Below, one piece after another: positions 26,125-35,077 of a stretch of DNA of 40,212 nucleotides; the first letter of the stretch is position 1; each line of letters begins with the position of its first letter. A program made the translations under genes and the position numbers. The DNA is from Deltaproteobacteria bacterium (GTDB lineage Bacteria > Myxococcota > B64-G9): assembly GCA_016935365.1 (NCBI GenBank), contig JAFGRB010000171.1, forward strand, positions 1-40,212, read 5' to 3'. Below the pieces are notes generated by a model that made no database searches, had not been told where the DNA came from, and saw only the letters and a program-made list of their open reading frames with translations.

Positions 26125-27242
26125 GGGCTCCCCTTCCTCTTGCAGTCCTTAGGGTGGCTGAGCGCCAGGTTCTCCAGGTAGGAGCGCGCGCGCTTGGCTA
26201 GCTCGGGGCTCGCGCGACCCGAGCCCAGAAAGCGCTCGAAGGCCTCGCAGGCCCAGGCTGGCTTTTCGCGGTGGTTCATGTAGAGCAGGCCCAGGTTGAA
26301 CAGGGTGTCGGGGTGCTTCTGGTCCAGACCCAGGATCTGCTGGTAGGCCTTCTCGGCCTTCTTGAAGCGGCCCAGGCCGCGCTCGGCCACGGCCTGGCCC
26401 ACGAGCGCAGGCAGGTAGCCGGGCACGTGGCGGGCGACCGACTCGTAGGCCTTGCGGGCCCGCTCGTAGGCGCCGCTGTCCATGTAGACCGCCGCGGCGT
26501 TGATGCCGGCCTGGGCGAGCTGGGGATCGGCCCGGGCGGCCTTGAGGAACATCTCGAGCGCCTCCTGGACCTTGCCCTGGTTCAGGCGCGCCAGGCCCAG
26601 GTTGTTCAGCACCCGGGCATTGTCCGGATCCAGCGCCAAGGCGCGCCGGAACAGGTCCTCGGCCATCTCGTGGCGGCCCTGCTCGGAGAAGACCGTGGCC
26701 AGGATGTTGTAGGCCAGCACCTGCTTCGGATTGCGATCGAGCACATAGCGGGCCTGCTCGACGGCCTTGTCGTGATCGCCCTGCAGCCGGAAGAGCACGG
26801 CCAGGTTGTTGCGGGCCTCGAAGTCGTCGGGTGCGCGCTCGACGAAGTCCTCGAGCAGGGAGATGGCCTCGCCGTGCTTGCCGCTGTCGACATACAGGCC
26901 GGCCAGGTTGAAGATGGTCCTGCGGTCCCCGGGCTTCGCCTCCAGGGCCTTCTTGTAGGCCGACTCCGAGCGCGCGAAGTCGTTGCCCCGGGCGAAGAGC
27001 AGGCCCAGGTTGTAGTGCGCCTCGTAGAAGCCCGGATCGTGCTGCAGGGCCTCCTCGAAGGCCTCGACCGCCTTGAAGTAGTCGGCCTTGCGGCCCTGCA
27101 GCAGGCGCACGCCGGTGTTGAAGGCCAGCACGGCCTTGCGCCGGATCGCCGCGGGGTCCACCTTCGGCTTGACCTGCTTGACCGGCTCGGTGCAGGCGGC
27201 CGCGGCCAGGGCGACGAGCAGGCTGATCAGCACTCTCCTCAT
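26121..27242 (-). CDS. TPR-repeat lipoprotein, GltE/AglT-like (373 aa)
   Basis: The lipobox AAAAC puts the lipidated Cys at residue 17. About eight canonical TPRs run from residue 35 to 345 (for example EAHYNLGLLFARGNDFARSESAYKKALEAKPGD and RVLNNLGLARLNQGKVQEALEMFLKAARADP). A short basic tail with a Cys (DCKRKG) ends it. Length, lipid anchor and context resemble GltE (AglT) of the Myxococcus gliding apparatus. That match is from memory of the family, not a search. Overlaps its neighbours by four bases on both sides (ATGA), so translation is coupled with the large TPR protein upstream and the small secreted protein downstream. Confidence 0.85.
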   Translation of the reverse strand: MRRVLISLLVALAAAACTEPVKQVKPKVDPAAIRRKAVLAFNTGVRLLQGRKADYFKAVEAFEEALQHDPGFYEAHYNLGLLFARGNDFARSESAYKKALEAKPGDRRTIFNLAGLYVDSGKHGEAISLLEDFVERAPDDFEARNNLAVLFRLQGDHDKAVEQARYVLDRNPKQVLAYNILATVFSEQGRHEMAEDLFRRALALDPDNARVLNNLGLARLNQGKVQEALEMFLKAARADPQLAQAGINAAAVYMDSGAYERARKAYESVARHVPGYLPALVGQAVAERGLGRFKKAEKAYQQILGLDQKHPDTLFNLGLLYMNHREKPAWACEAFERFLGSGRASPELAKRARSYLENLALSHPKDCKRKGSP

Positions 27243-30200
27243 CGCTTGCCCTTCCTCTTGCGCTCACTGCGCTTCTTCTTCTTCTTCTTCTTCTTCTTCT
27301 CGCCGGCCTTGGCGGGCGGCTTCGGCAGCGAGGGCACCGGCAGGGGCTTGAGCTCGAGCGGGAAGCGGGTGAAGGAGTCGGCCCACTGGGTGCACGGGCG
27401 GACCTCGTCCTCCTTGGGGAAGCGGGCCGGGTCGAGCTTGCGCAGCATCCGGATGGTCTCGACGCTCCAGCGGCTGAAGTAGCCCTTATTGAGCGCCACC
27501 TCGTGGCTGATCGAGAAAGCCGACAGCGCCTTGTCCTCTATCGGGAAGGCCAGCGTCTGGAGCTCCTGGCGGTAGACCTCCTTTTCCTTGTCGTCCATCC
27601 CCGCCGGCATGGGCGCCTTGTAGATGGCCTGGGCGAACTTGGCGTACATGTCCCCGATCCGAAACAGCGCGGCCGAGGCCCACTCGGGGTGGCCGACCTC
27701 GACCACACGCGTGAAGAGCTCCTCGGCCTTCTTGAGCACGGCGGCCTTCTTGTTGAGCAGCGCGGCCAGCCGGCGCATGGGAGGCGCGAGCTCGACCGCC
27801 TCGTACTCGGAGTAGATGAGCTCACCCAGCAGGAATCGGCACTCGGCCGCGGCGGCCAACTCGCTGCCCTCGGGCGGCCTGCGCTTCGAGAACGCGCCGC
27901 AGTGCTCGAACTGCTTGCGGGCCGAGCGCGCATGTCTCTGGGCGAGCACCGCCTTGCCGAGTTGCAGGTCGGCCTCGCGCACGTGCCCCAGCCTGGCGGC
28001 GTGGTTCTTCTGGTAGCGCCAGAATACCTTCTCGGCCTGCTTGAGCTTCTCCGCCTTCATCAGGGCCAGGCCCGACCTGAACAGCGCCTCGGGCGCCTTG
28101 TCGTGCTTGGGGTAGCGCTGGGTGAAGAGCTCGAGCATGCGCGACTCGTCGTCGAAGTCCCGGATCGCGCCCCGGAGCATCGAGGCCTGCAGCAGGGCGT
28201 CTGGCGCGCGCGCGTCGTCCCGGAAGCGGTCGGCGAACTGGACGTAGCTCTGGGCGGCCCGACGGTAGTCGTACTGCCGCTCGTAGATCCCGGCGATGAC
28301 GAACAGGGCGTCGGGCGCCCGGTCGGGGTAGGTGGCGATGACGCGCTGGTAGGCCTCGACGGCCTTTGACTTCTCACCGGCCTTCTCGAGCGAGACCGCG
28401 GCGTTGAAGAGCGCCTTGGAGGCGCGCTCGTTCTTGGGGAACTCCTCGACCAGGCGCTGGTACTCCTCGGCCGCCCCGGCGTGCTCGCCCTTGGCGTCGA
28501 GCTGTGCCCCGTGCTGGAAGATGGCCGCGGTCACGAAGCCCGGCAGCTCCTTGCCGAGCGGCCTGTCCGTGAACCAGCCTGCATCGATGAACTTGCGCGC
28601 CCAGCGCTCGAGCGACGGCCAGTCCTCGCTCTTGGCAAAGCAGTCCAGGGCCAGATCGGCGGCCGCCTCGGCGTACTTGTCCTTCGGTTTCTGCTCCACC
28701 AGCTCGAGCAGCGTCTCCGAAGCCTCGGTGTAGCGCGCGCGCTCGAAGTGGACGCGGCCGATCTCGAACCGCAGCTGCGGCAGCTTCTCGTCGTCGGGCG
28801 CGATCTCGGCAAAGACGCCGACCGACGCGATAAAACCCTGCTCCGCGTCGCTCAGCGATTGCTTCTCGTTCGGCGGCTGTTTCACCTCGGGCTGCTTTCG
28901 CCGCAGTCGGTCCCAGGACAGCACGGCCGCATAGGCCGCGTCGTGCCGCAGGGCCTTGTCCTCGGCTCTGGCGACCGCGCGGCCGTAATGATCGGCGGCC
29001 TTCTCGAAGCGCTCCAGCTTGAAGAGCACCTCGCCCAGGTGGAAGTGGATGCGCGGCGCGTGCTCGTCCTTCTCGAAGCGCTCCAGGTAGCGCAGGTAGG
29101 CAGCGGCCGCGGTCTCGTAATCGCGCTGCCTCTTGCGCTCCTGGGCCTGCTTGTGCCTGGCCAGGGCCACGAAGCGCAGCGCCTCCTCGCTCAGGCGCAG
29201 GGCGTTGTCGATCAGCTCTGGCTGCTTCGCGTGCTCGCGCGCCCAGGACGAGCCGGGTCCGAAACGCTCGGCGAGCTGGGTGCGGGCGGCCAGGGACTTC
29301 TCCAGCTTGTCCATGCGCTCATAGGCGATGGCGATCTTGTTCTGGTGCTCGGGCCCGTCCGCCGCCAGGGGGAAGCGATCGACCAGCATCTGGTAGGACT
29401 CGGCCGCCTTGTCGTAGCGGGCCTGGTTGAAGAAGACCTGACCCAGGTTTTCGAGCACCTTGATGGAGTAGCCCTTGCCGCCCACCTGCTCCATGAAGCG
29501 GTAGGCCTCGGCCGCACCGCCCACCTCGCTGAAGGTGAAGGCCAGATCCTCCAGGGCCTCCTTTTCGAGGCTCGCGGCCGCCACCCGCCGGTCGGTCTTT
29601 CGACCCCGGCTCTGCTTGCGAGAGCTCTCGAGCACCTTGCGGAAGCGGCTGGCCGCCTCTTTGGGCTTGCCTTCTTTGAAGTAGCACCAGGCCGTCTTGT
29701 ACATCGCCAGGTCGTAGAGCAGCGAGCCGGGGTGTTCGAGCACGCGGGCGTACGACTCCCGCGCCTTGTCGAAGTGGCCCTTGGCGAAGTGGTACTCGCC
29801 GATGGCCAGGAAGGCGTCGGGCGCGAAGTGGCTCCTCGGGAAACGCTTGATCAGCGAGCGGTAGATCGACAGCGCCGTCTCCTCTTCGCCCTGCTCGTTG
29901 AGGGCGAAGCCGTAGAGGTACAGGACCACGTCGGTGCGGGAGAAGTCCGGGTGCTTGTCCAGGATCTCCTCGTAGATGCGGATCGAGGCCGCCAGGTCGA
30001 TCCGCGGCTCGGGTGGACGGCGCTTTGTCTTGCCGCTCCGGAAGGCCTCGAGCTCCTGCTCGTAACCGCGCATGCTCGAGAGCAGCAACGCCTCGGCCTT
30101 TTCCCACTGCAGCTCGGCCAGGCGGAAGAGCGCATCGGCGCGCTGAGGCGCTGCGGGGTGCCTGGCCAGAAAGTCCTCCAGCAGGCCGATGGCCCGATCT

Positions 30201-30427
30201 CGCTGGGCGGCCACACCGCCTTCCCGCTCGCGTATCTCGAGCTCGATCCAGTCCGCGTCGCCCGGGACGGTCGGGCAGCGGGGCGCGGTCTCGGCCACCG
30301 GCAGACCCGGGTCTGCGGAGGCCGGCTGCCCGCTCGGCGTGTCGGCAGCCCATGCGGCCGGGCACAGCAGGCCGGCTGCCAGCAAGCACGCCGCAAGTCG
30401 TGCGATCTCGAGCCTACTCGAACTCAT
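27239..30427 (-). CDS. Large periplasmic TPR-repeat protein (1062 aa)
   Basis: The signal peptide ends at AWA, residue 27. The mature protein is an extended TPR/SEL1-like superhelix over roughly residues 85-900. Units include RADALFRLAELQWEKAEAL, FAPDAFLAIGEYHFAKGHFDKARESYARVLEH and RASKALFNAAVSLEKAGEKSKAVEAYQRVIATYP. A distinct helical C-terminal domain (about 900-1010, HPEWASAALFRIGDMYAKFAQ) follows. The end is a Pro-rich then Lys/Arg-rich tail that includes ten consecutive Lys. No enzyme motif is visible. It could be the main periplasmic scaffold of the operon, comparable in kind, not in size, to the giant TPR protein GltI (AgmK). Start overlaps the upstream gene by 14 bases. Confidence 0.88.
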   Translation of the reverse strand: MSSSRLEIARLAACLLAAGLLCPAAWAADTPSGQPASADPGLPVAETAPRCPTVPGDADWIELEIREREGGVAAQRDRAIGLLEDFLARHPAAPQRADALFRLAELQWEKAEALLLSSMRGYEQELEAFRSGKTKRRPPEPRIDLAASIRIYEEILDKHPDFSRTDVVLYLYGFALNEQGEEETALSIYRSLIKRFPRSHFAPDAFLAIGEYHFAKGHFDKARESYARVLEHPGSLLYDLAMYKTAWCYFKEGKPKEAASRFRKVLESSRKQSRGRKTDRRVAAASLEKEALEDLAFTFSEVGGAAEAYRFMEQVGGKGYSIKVLENLGQVFFNQARYDKAAESYQMLVDRFPLAADGPEHQNKIAIAYERMDKLEKSLAARTQLAERFGPGSSWAREHAKQPELIDNALRLSEEALRFVALARHKQAQERKRQRDYETAAAAYLRYLERFEKDEHAPRIHFHLGEVLFKLERFEKAADHYGRAVARAEDKALRHDAAYAAVLSWDRLRRKQPEVKQPPNEKQSLSDAEQGFIASVGVFAEIAPDDEKLPQLRFEIGRVHFERARYTEASETLLELVEQKPKDKYAEAAADLALDCFAKSEDWPSLERWARKFIDAGWFTDRPLGKELPGFVTAAIFQHGAQLDAKGEHAGAAEEYQRLVEEFPKNERASKALFNAAVSLEKAGEKSKAVEAYQRVIATYPDRAPDALFVIAGIYERQYDYRRAAQSYVQFADRFRDDARAPDALLQASMLRGAIRDFDDESRMLELFTQRYPKHDKAPEALFRSGLALMKAEKLKQAEKVFWRYQKNHAARLGHVREADLQLGKAVLAQRHARSARKQFEHCGAFSKRRPPEGSELAAAAECRFLLGELIYSEYEAVELAPPMRRLAALLNKKAAVLKKAEELFTRVVEVGHPEWASAALFRIGDMYAKFAQAIYKAPMPAGMDDKEKEVYRQELQTLAFPIEDKALSAFSISHEVALNKGYFSRWSVETIRMLRKLDPARFPKEDEVRPCTQWADSFTRFPLELKPLPVPSLPKPPAKAGEKKKKKKKKKRSERKRKGKR
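27272..27300. repeat. CTT triplet microsatellite within the large TPR gene
   Basis: Nine uninterrupted CTT units on the plus strand (AAG on the coding strand), followed by CTC, encode ten consecutive Lys near the C-terminus. Unit gain or loss would change the Lys run without shifting frame. Confidence 0.95.
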
Positions 30428-32264
30428 CCGGCCACTCTTCTCCGTCGTAGGGCCAGTACTCGTAGCTCTCGTCGAGCTGACCCGACTCGGCCAGCTCGCG
30501 GAGCACGCTCATGGGAAAGCGGCCCAGCGCCAGGTTCTCGATCTCGGTCTCCAGGGCTTGCTTTCGTCCCATGACCGCGTCGATGCGGCCCAGCTTGGCC
30601 TGGCGGGCCCAGGCGTGGACCCGGGCCGCGGCCCTGGAAAGGTGCGAGCGCTCCGCGACGTCGCTAAGCGCATCCGCACGCGCCTTCTGGGCTGCGAGGC
30701 CCCGGCCCAGCTCCGCGAGCCCTGCGATCTCGGCCTGCAGGTAGGCGCCCGGAAGGTCGCCGCCGGAAGCGGGCCGCGCGCGGCCTGGCATGCCGGCCAG
30801 CCGGCCTGCGTTCAGCCTATCCAGGGCTGCGCGAGCACGAGCACCCGCCTCGGCGATCTGTTGCTCTAGCTGTTCGATTTGCCGCAGGCGGTTCTGCTCC
30901 CCGGATGCGTCGCCCAGCGCAGCCCGCATCTCGGCTAGGCGCTGCATACCGTACCGGGTGTGCTCGAGGTCAGAGTGGAGCTCGCTTGCCAGGCGCGCCT
31001 CGGGAGAGTCGAGCGCCTTGCGCACCATGCCGGTGGCGCTGCGTGCCAGCTCGGCCCGCAGCCAGTGCACGCGCTGAAGGCTGTCCTCGATGCTCTCGGC
31101 CAGCTCCGAGCTGCGCTGTTCCTCCAGGCTCGGGGGCACCCATCTGCTCACCTCGACGGGCAGGGATGTCGATCCTGCGGGAGACGAGGCCATCACCGAC
31201 AGCGCGCCGGCCAACGAAGCGCAGCGGCGCTCCAGGCCGTCGAGGATCGACTCGGCGCGATCGAAGAGGCAGTCTCCGATGAAAGAGTAGGCGAGCAGCA
31301 GCTCGATGTTCGGCTGCTCCTGGCGAAGCGTCCCTTTCCCGGACAGCGCGCCGAGCCGATGGCGAAGCCGAGCCATGCGGCCCAGGCGGAACAAAGACCA
31401 GGCCGACTCGTAGCGTGCGCGCGCCGACTCGGGTGTGCCAGCGGGTACGCGGGCATAGGTATCGAACGCGCATTCATAGTCGCCCCGGTCGTGGCGGACG
31501 CGGGCCAGGGCCATCCAGGCGTTCAACAACACTCGCGGGCTGCGCTCTGAAAAGAAGAAGGTGAAACGTCCGCCGCCGGGCTGGTGCACCAGGCGGCAGA
31601 ACTGATCCTCGGCCTTGTCTTCGTCTCCGGCCTGCAAGGCCAGCACGCCCAGCAGGTAGACGGCCGGCGCGAAGAGACGGCTCTGGCGGTCGACGCTGCC
31701 GAGAGCCTCGGCGGCCTTGTCAGCAAAGCCCAGGGCCATCAAGCTCTTGCCCTGCATGTAGCGGATCTCGGCCCGCTCCGCATCGCTCCAGTCCACGCCC
31801 AGTCCGTGCAGTGCGGTCAGGGTCTGATCGAGCTGGCTGGAGTGCAGGCTGATGTCGACCAGCTTCCGGAAGGCCGGTGCACGGAAGCTCGAGGGCGGCT
31901 TGCGCTTGATCAGCCCGATGAGAATCTCGCGCGCTCGGCCCGTGGCGCCCTGGGCAGCCAGGGCGCCCGCCAGGTAGTAGCGCACGTTGTCGTGCAGCGG
32001 GGTCTGGGCGAGCGCGGTGAAGGATGGATCGACTGCCGCCGCACCATAGCGGCTCGCCGCACAGCGCGTGTTGCCGTCCAGATAGGCGACCTCGATCTCG
32101 CGCAAGGTCTCGGCCAGTCGCTCCGCCTCGGCTTTCTTGCCTCGTCCGCTGCGCAGCAGCCAGGCCGCGAGCTGGGACTGCGGCCCGAGGAAGTCCTGTG
32201 GGCCTTCCGCTGCCGGCGCGGCCGGCGCCATCCACAGCACGAGCGGCAAGAGGCAGTCGATCAT
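30414..32264 (-). CDS. Secreted TPR/helical protein ending in an acidic-aromatic tail (616 aa)
   Basis: ATG 32264 is preferred over GTG 32270 because GGGAG lies seven bases before it. The signal peptide ends near residue 19. The first half (to about 330) is TPR-like, with paired helices such as APAVYLLGVLALQAGDEDKAEDQF. The second half (380-560) is long charged helices with coiled-coil character. The end is striking: ESYEYWPYDGEEWPDEFE, very acidic and aromatic. I recall myxobacterial TPR proteins with a similar YWPF-x-GE-x-W-x-DE tail, so the tail is probably a conserved docking element. It may correspond to a periplasmic component such as GltC, but that is unproven. Overlaps the next gene by 14 bases. 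Confidence 0.83.
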   Translation of the reverse strand: MIDCLLPLVLWMAPAAPAAEGPQDFLGPQSQLAAWLLRSGRGKKAEAERLAETLREIEVAYLDGNTRCAASRYGAAAVDPSFTALAQTPLHDNVRYYLAGALAAQGATGRAREILIGLIKRKPPSSFRAPAFRKLVDISLHSSQLDQTLTALHGLGVDWSDAERAEIRYMQGKSLMALGFADKAAEALGSVDRQSRLFAPAVYLLGVLALQAGDEDKAEDQFCRLVHQPGGGRFTFFFSERSPRVLLNAWMALARVRHDRGDYECAFDTYARVPAGTPESARARYESAWSLFRLGRMARLRHRLGALSGKGTLRQEQPNIELLLAYSFIGDCLFDRAESILDGLERRCASLAGALSVMASSPAGSTSLPVEVSRWVPPSLEEQRSSELAESIEDSLQRVHWLRAELARSATGMVRKALDSPEARLASELHSDLEHTRYGMQRLAEMRAALGDASGEQNRLRQIEQLEQQIAEAGARARAALDRLNAGRLAGMPGRARPASGGDLPGAYLQAEIAGLAELGRGLAAQKARADALSDVAERSHLSRAAARVHAWARQAKLGRIDAVMGRKQALETEIENLALGRFPMSVLRELAESGQLDESYEYWPYDGEEWPDEFE

Positions 32265-32276
32265 CCACACGCTCCC

Positions 32277-32912
32277 TTACTTGCTCACCGTCTCGAAGGC
32301 GGCCCGGATCTCGACGTCCCAGCTGCCTTCCGGCTCGTCCTCGCGCGCCTCGGGCGGCTCGCCGTCCTGCTCGGCTTCGAAGACCGCCCGGGTGACCGAC
32401 CCCTCCCGGACCAGCACGGCCAGGCCGGCGCCCGAGAAGTAGGCCGGAGGCTCATCGGCAGAGTCGGAAGGCCCGCGCGCGTGGATGCGAAGCTGCAGCA
32501 GGTGCCGGCCGGGCGGCAGGAAGTCCTCGAAGAGCTTGACCGACTGCACCGTGGCCGCCTGCTGGAAGTCCTTGGTGTAGGCCAGGGTTCCGTCCAGGTA
32601 CAGCTCGATCCGGCTCAGGCGGAAAGGCGTGTCGATCTCTCCCTCGTACCTGACGATCAGCTTGGAGTCGAAGAGCTTCTCGGCCAGCAGCGACAGCCGG
32701 GCCTCGGCCGCCAGGAGCGCGTCGCGGCTACGGCTGTGCTCCAAGCCGAGCTCGGCCAGGGCGCGCGGATCGAGCTCGGCCTTGGGCGCGCTGGCTCCCT
32801 TCGGGTCTTTCACCGCCGCATCGTTCGGGCCGGCCTGCACGGCCATGGCGCCCAGCACGATGCCGAGTACGGCGGCCGAGCAGATCGGGAAAGCGAGGAT
32901 TCTCGTTCGCAT
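32277..32912 (-). CDS. Secreted beta-rich protein of unknown function (211 aa)
   Basis: The signal peptide ends near residue 27 (GAMAVQA). A helical segment (45-80) precedes a beta-sandwich-like region: LIVRYEGEIDTPFRLSRIELYLDGTLAYTKD, FEDFLPPGRHLLQLRIHARG and GSVTRAVFEAEQDGE. Similar proteins sit beside TPR genes in myxobacterial clusters and are often misnamed dihydrolipoamide acetyltransferase. There is no lipoyl or acyltransferase motif here. AAGGAG stands eight bases before ATG 32912. It lies 12 bases before the next start and 12 bases after the barrel gene, so it belongs to the nine-gene operon. A periplasmic accessory role is likely. Confidence 0.8.
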   Translation of the reverse strand: MRTRILAFPICSAAVLGIVLGAMAVQAGPNDAAVKDPKGASAPKAELDPRALAELGLEHSRSRDALLAAEARLSLLAEKLFDSKLIVRYEGEIDTPFRLSRIELYLDGTLAYTKDFQQAATVQSVKLFEDFLPPGRHLLQLRIHARGPSDSADEPPAYFSGAGLAVLVREGSVTRAVFEAEQDGEPPEAREDEPEGSWDVEIRAAFETVSK

Positions 32913-32924
32913 CGCAATGCTCCT

Positions 32925-34232
32925 TCAGAAAGCAGCGGTCATCGCAAACCAGCCGCCGAAGCTCCATCCGCCGTCGAACGCCTCGCGCGCGCCGTAGTCG
33001 ATCGGGCTATATGCGCTGAAGCCGTTCTGGCTCTCGAAGCCGTAGTCCGAGCGCAGCACCCGTCCGCCGGCGCCGAGCCTCATGAACTTGAACATGGCCA
33101 GCAGGCGGCCGGATTCGGGGATGATGTCGACCTGCAGGCCGATCTGGCCCCACCAGGCCAGGTAGGCGCACAGGCGCCTGTCGGCGCTCCAGTACAGGCC
33201 TGCCGGGCCGTCGGTGTAGTCGTCCCGGTAGAAGGAGGCCCGGATCTGGTGGTAGGCGCCGCCGCCGATCTGCAGCGAGAAGCGATCGCCGAGCCGCTGC
33301 AACCAGGCGGCCTGGGCGCGGGCGTGCTCCACGCGCCAGTTGCCCGAGCCGTAGCCGGCGCCCAGCTCGAGCACGGCGCCCAGCGCGGCGATCTGCTTGC
33401 GCACCCGCAGCAGCGTACCCCAGCGCACTCTTCTGTCCGGATGGCTCTCGGGCATGGCGAGCGGCGTATTGGAAGGCGCAGGATCCAGTGGCCGACGGTG
33501 GCTCCAGAGCGTCGCCAGGTGGAACGGGCTCGCGAGAAAACCCTGCTCCATCAGGCCCTCGACTTCCAGGCGCAGGTTCCAGCCTGGCACGAAGCCCTGC
33601 TCCAGGGCGGCGACGAAGCGATCAGCGCTGCGCTCGGCGTCCACGGCCCCAGCTGCAGGGAGCCGATCGAGGCCCACGGTGACCGCGGCCTCGGTGTGGC
33701 GATAGCCGAGCTCGATGACCGTGTCGCGCCTGAGCACGGAGGTCCGCGCGGAGACGGATGGCTCGTGCACCTGCCCGTCCCAGGCGGTGCGAAAGCGGTA
33801 GGCAGCCCGCAGCACGCTGGTCCCGTCGTCGTAGATCAGCCCGGCGTCGGGGCCGTGGTGGATCCGCTCGAGCTCGATCGGGGCTGCGAAGCCGTCCAGC
33901 TTGTAGATCCGCTGGCGATCGTACTCCAGCCCGTAACCGGCCTCCACGCCCAGCCCGGCCCAGATCTCCACCGCGCTCCGGGCCGAAGAAGCGCACCAGA
34001 AGCCCGCCACATCGGAGCCCGGATCGGCCGTCGCCTCGAAGCCGGTCTCGACCGTGTCGGCCGGCAGCACCGCGTCGGCCGCTCGTGGCGGCGAGCCCGG
34101 CGCGTCGATGGGCGAGGCGGGCTCGAATCGCATCAGCGGGTCGGCCAGCACCTCCCTGGCCACCAGGCGCTCGGCTGCGCAGCCCGATAGCGAAGCGAGG
34201 CAGACTAAGACAAGCGCCGAGAGGACGAGCAC
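32925..34232 (-). CDS. Outer-membrane barrel protein with lipoprotein signal, DUF3570-like
   Basis: The GTG at 34232 gives a compact lipoprotein signal (LVLVCLASLSGC, Cys18), 435 aa. The frame is open back to 34388 but that part overlaps the upstream gene and an inverted repeat. After a Pro/Ala-rich stretch come many amphipathic strands: AVEIWAGLGVEAGYGLEY, TSVLRAAYRFRTAWDG, DTVIELGYRHTEAAVTVGLD and GTLLRVRKQIAALGAVLELGAGYG. The C-terminus is a final F strand (WSFGGWFAMTAAF), a proper barrel end. The pattern recalls the DUF3570 barrels of Myxococcota. A barrel with a lipid anchor is unusual and depends on the start being right. No Shine-Dalgarno is visible. Confidence 0.7.
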   Translation of the reverse strand: MLVLSALVLVCLASLSGCAAERLVAREVLADPLMRFEPASPIDAPGSPPRAADAVLPADTVETGFEATADPGSDVAGFWCASSARSAVEIWAGLGVEAGYGLEYDRQRIYKLDGFAAPIELERIHHGPDAGLIYDDGTSVLRAAYRFRTAWDGQVHEPSVSARTSVLRRDTVIELGYRHTEAAVTVGLDRLPAAGAVDAERSADRFVAALEQGFVPGWNLRLEVEGLMEQGFLASPFHLATLWSHRRPLDPAPSNTPLAMPESHPDRRVRWGTLLRVRKQIAALGAVLELGAGYGSGNWRVEHARAQAAWLQRLGDRFSLQIGGGAYHQIRASFYRDDYTDGPAGLYWSADRRLCAYLAWWGQIGLQVDIIPESGRLLAMFKFMRLGAGGRVLRSDYGFESQNGFSAYSPIDYGAREAFDGGWSFGGWFAMTAAF

Positions 34233-34240
34233 CCGTGGGT

Positions 34241-34338
34241 GAGCACACCCATCGCTCGAGATCGTGGCGCGCAGCCGAGCGGGGGCCCCCCAGCCGCGCG
34301 GAGGGCGACTTTCAGCCCGAGCACGGATGGGTGTGCTC
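34241..34338. repeat. 13-base inverted repeat between two operon genes
   Basis: GAGCACACCCATC (34241-34253) and GATGGGTGTGCTC (34326-34338) are perfect inverted copies, separated by 72 bases. The loop and its flank hold repeated CAGCCGCGCGGA (about 34302 and 34347). It fills most of the 131-base gap between the two barrel genes. One arm ends nine bases before the GTG start of the downstream gene, so folding could affect its translation. Confidence 0.85.
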
Positions 34339-34363
34339 GGCGTTGCAGCCGCGCGGACGGGCG

Positions 34364-35053
34364 TCACTGGCTCGAGAAGGGGAACCAAAAACCGACTCCC
34401 AGGGTCCAGACGATGTTGTTGGTGATCGACTCCGACGCCATGATCTGCTGGATGTGGATGTGGTCGCGAAGATCCATGCGCACCGAGAGCCAGGACAGGG
34501 AGAAGATCTTGATACCGGCGCCGAAGTTGTATGTCAGCCCCTCCGACGCCCGGCTGTCGGTCAGACCCAGACCGGCCGTGAAGAAGATGTCGAAGTGGGG
34601 AATGATGGAATTGAAGAGCATGAACTTGCCGTGGATCGGATGCCAGACGAGGTTGCCCGCATAGATCAGGGCGTGGTGGCTCTGGGCCACGTCATAGCCT
34701 GTATAGCTCTCGACCCGATCCGCCAGCGAGGAAGAGAAGTACGACCATGCCAGGCTGGCCTCGATACCGAAGTCCTCCGTGACGTGGAAGGTGTAGCTCA
34801 GACCCGCATGGGGGGCTGTGCCCAGCAGATCGTTGGCGTACACACCGCCGAAGACGTGCAGCTCGTGCCGCAGGGCCTTGGTGAAGTTGCGCTGCGCCAG
34901 ACCCTTCCGGCTGCCCTGATCCGTCTCGGGCGGCTCTGGGCACTTGGCCTGTACGGCCGGTACACAGGTGCAAAGGACCGCAGCTGCGAGCAAACAGCGC
35001 GAGATGCACAGCGCTGTGCGAATGATGATGGCCCGCCGGGTTCGCTCTCGCAT
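34364..35053 (-). CDS. Outer-membrane beta-barrel protein, myxobacterial OMP family (229 aa)
   Basis: The signal peptide ends at VQA near residue 36. The barrel has the family landmarks I associate with the Myxococcales outer-membrane beta-barrel domain (TIGR04565-like). These are an ELHVFGGVYANDLLG start, YTFHVTEDFGIEASLAWSYFS, LIYAGNLVWHPIHGKFMLFNSIIPHFDIFFTAGLGL, and SLSWLSVRMDLRDHIHIQQ. The protein closes with NIVWTLGVGFWFPF. The W-P-x-x-G-K and R-x-D-L-R-D-H blocks are especially typical. Several such paralogues accompany motility and envelope clusters in myxobacteria. GAGAGG lies upstream of ATG 35053. It follows the SH3b gene by 24 bases within the operon. Confidence 0.85.
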   Translation of the reverse strand: MRERTRRAIIIRTALCISRCLLAAAVLCTCVPAVQAKCPEPPETDQGSRKGLAQRNFTKALRHELHVFGGVYANDLLGTAPHAGLSYTFHVTEDFGIEASLAWSYFSSSLADRVESYTGYDVAQSHHALIYAGNLVWHPIHGKFMLFNSIIPHFDIFFTAGLGLTDSRASEGLTYNFGAGIKIFSLSWLSVRMDLRDHIHIQQIMASESITNNIVWTLGVGFWFPFSSQ

Positions 35054-35077
35054 TGCCGCTCGTTCCTCTCCGGTCGA

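Noticed and set aside
28481..34190. Long plus-strand open frames of 697 and 868 codons
   Set aside because: They lie antisense to the TPR genes and are low-complexity (Leu, Arg, Gly, Val rich), typical of high-GC shadow frames. They lack signal peptides and motifs.
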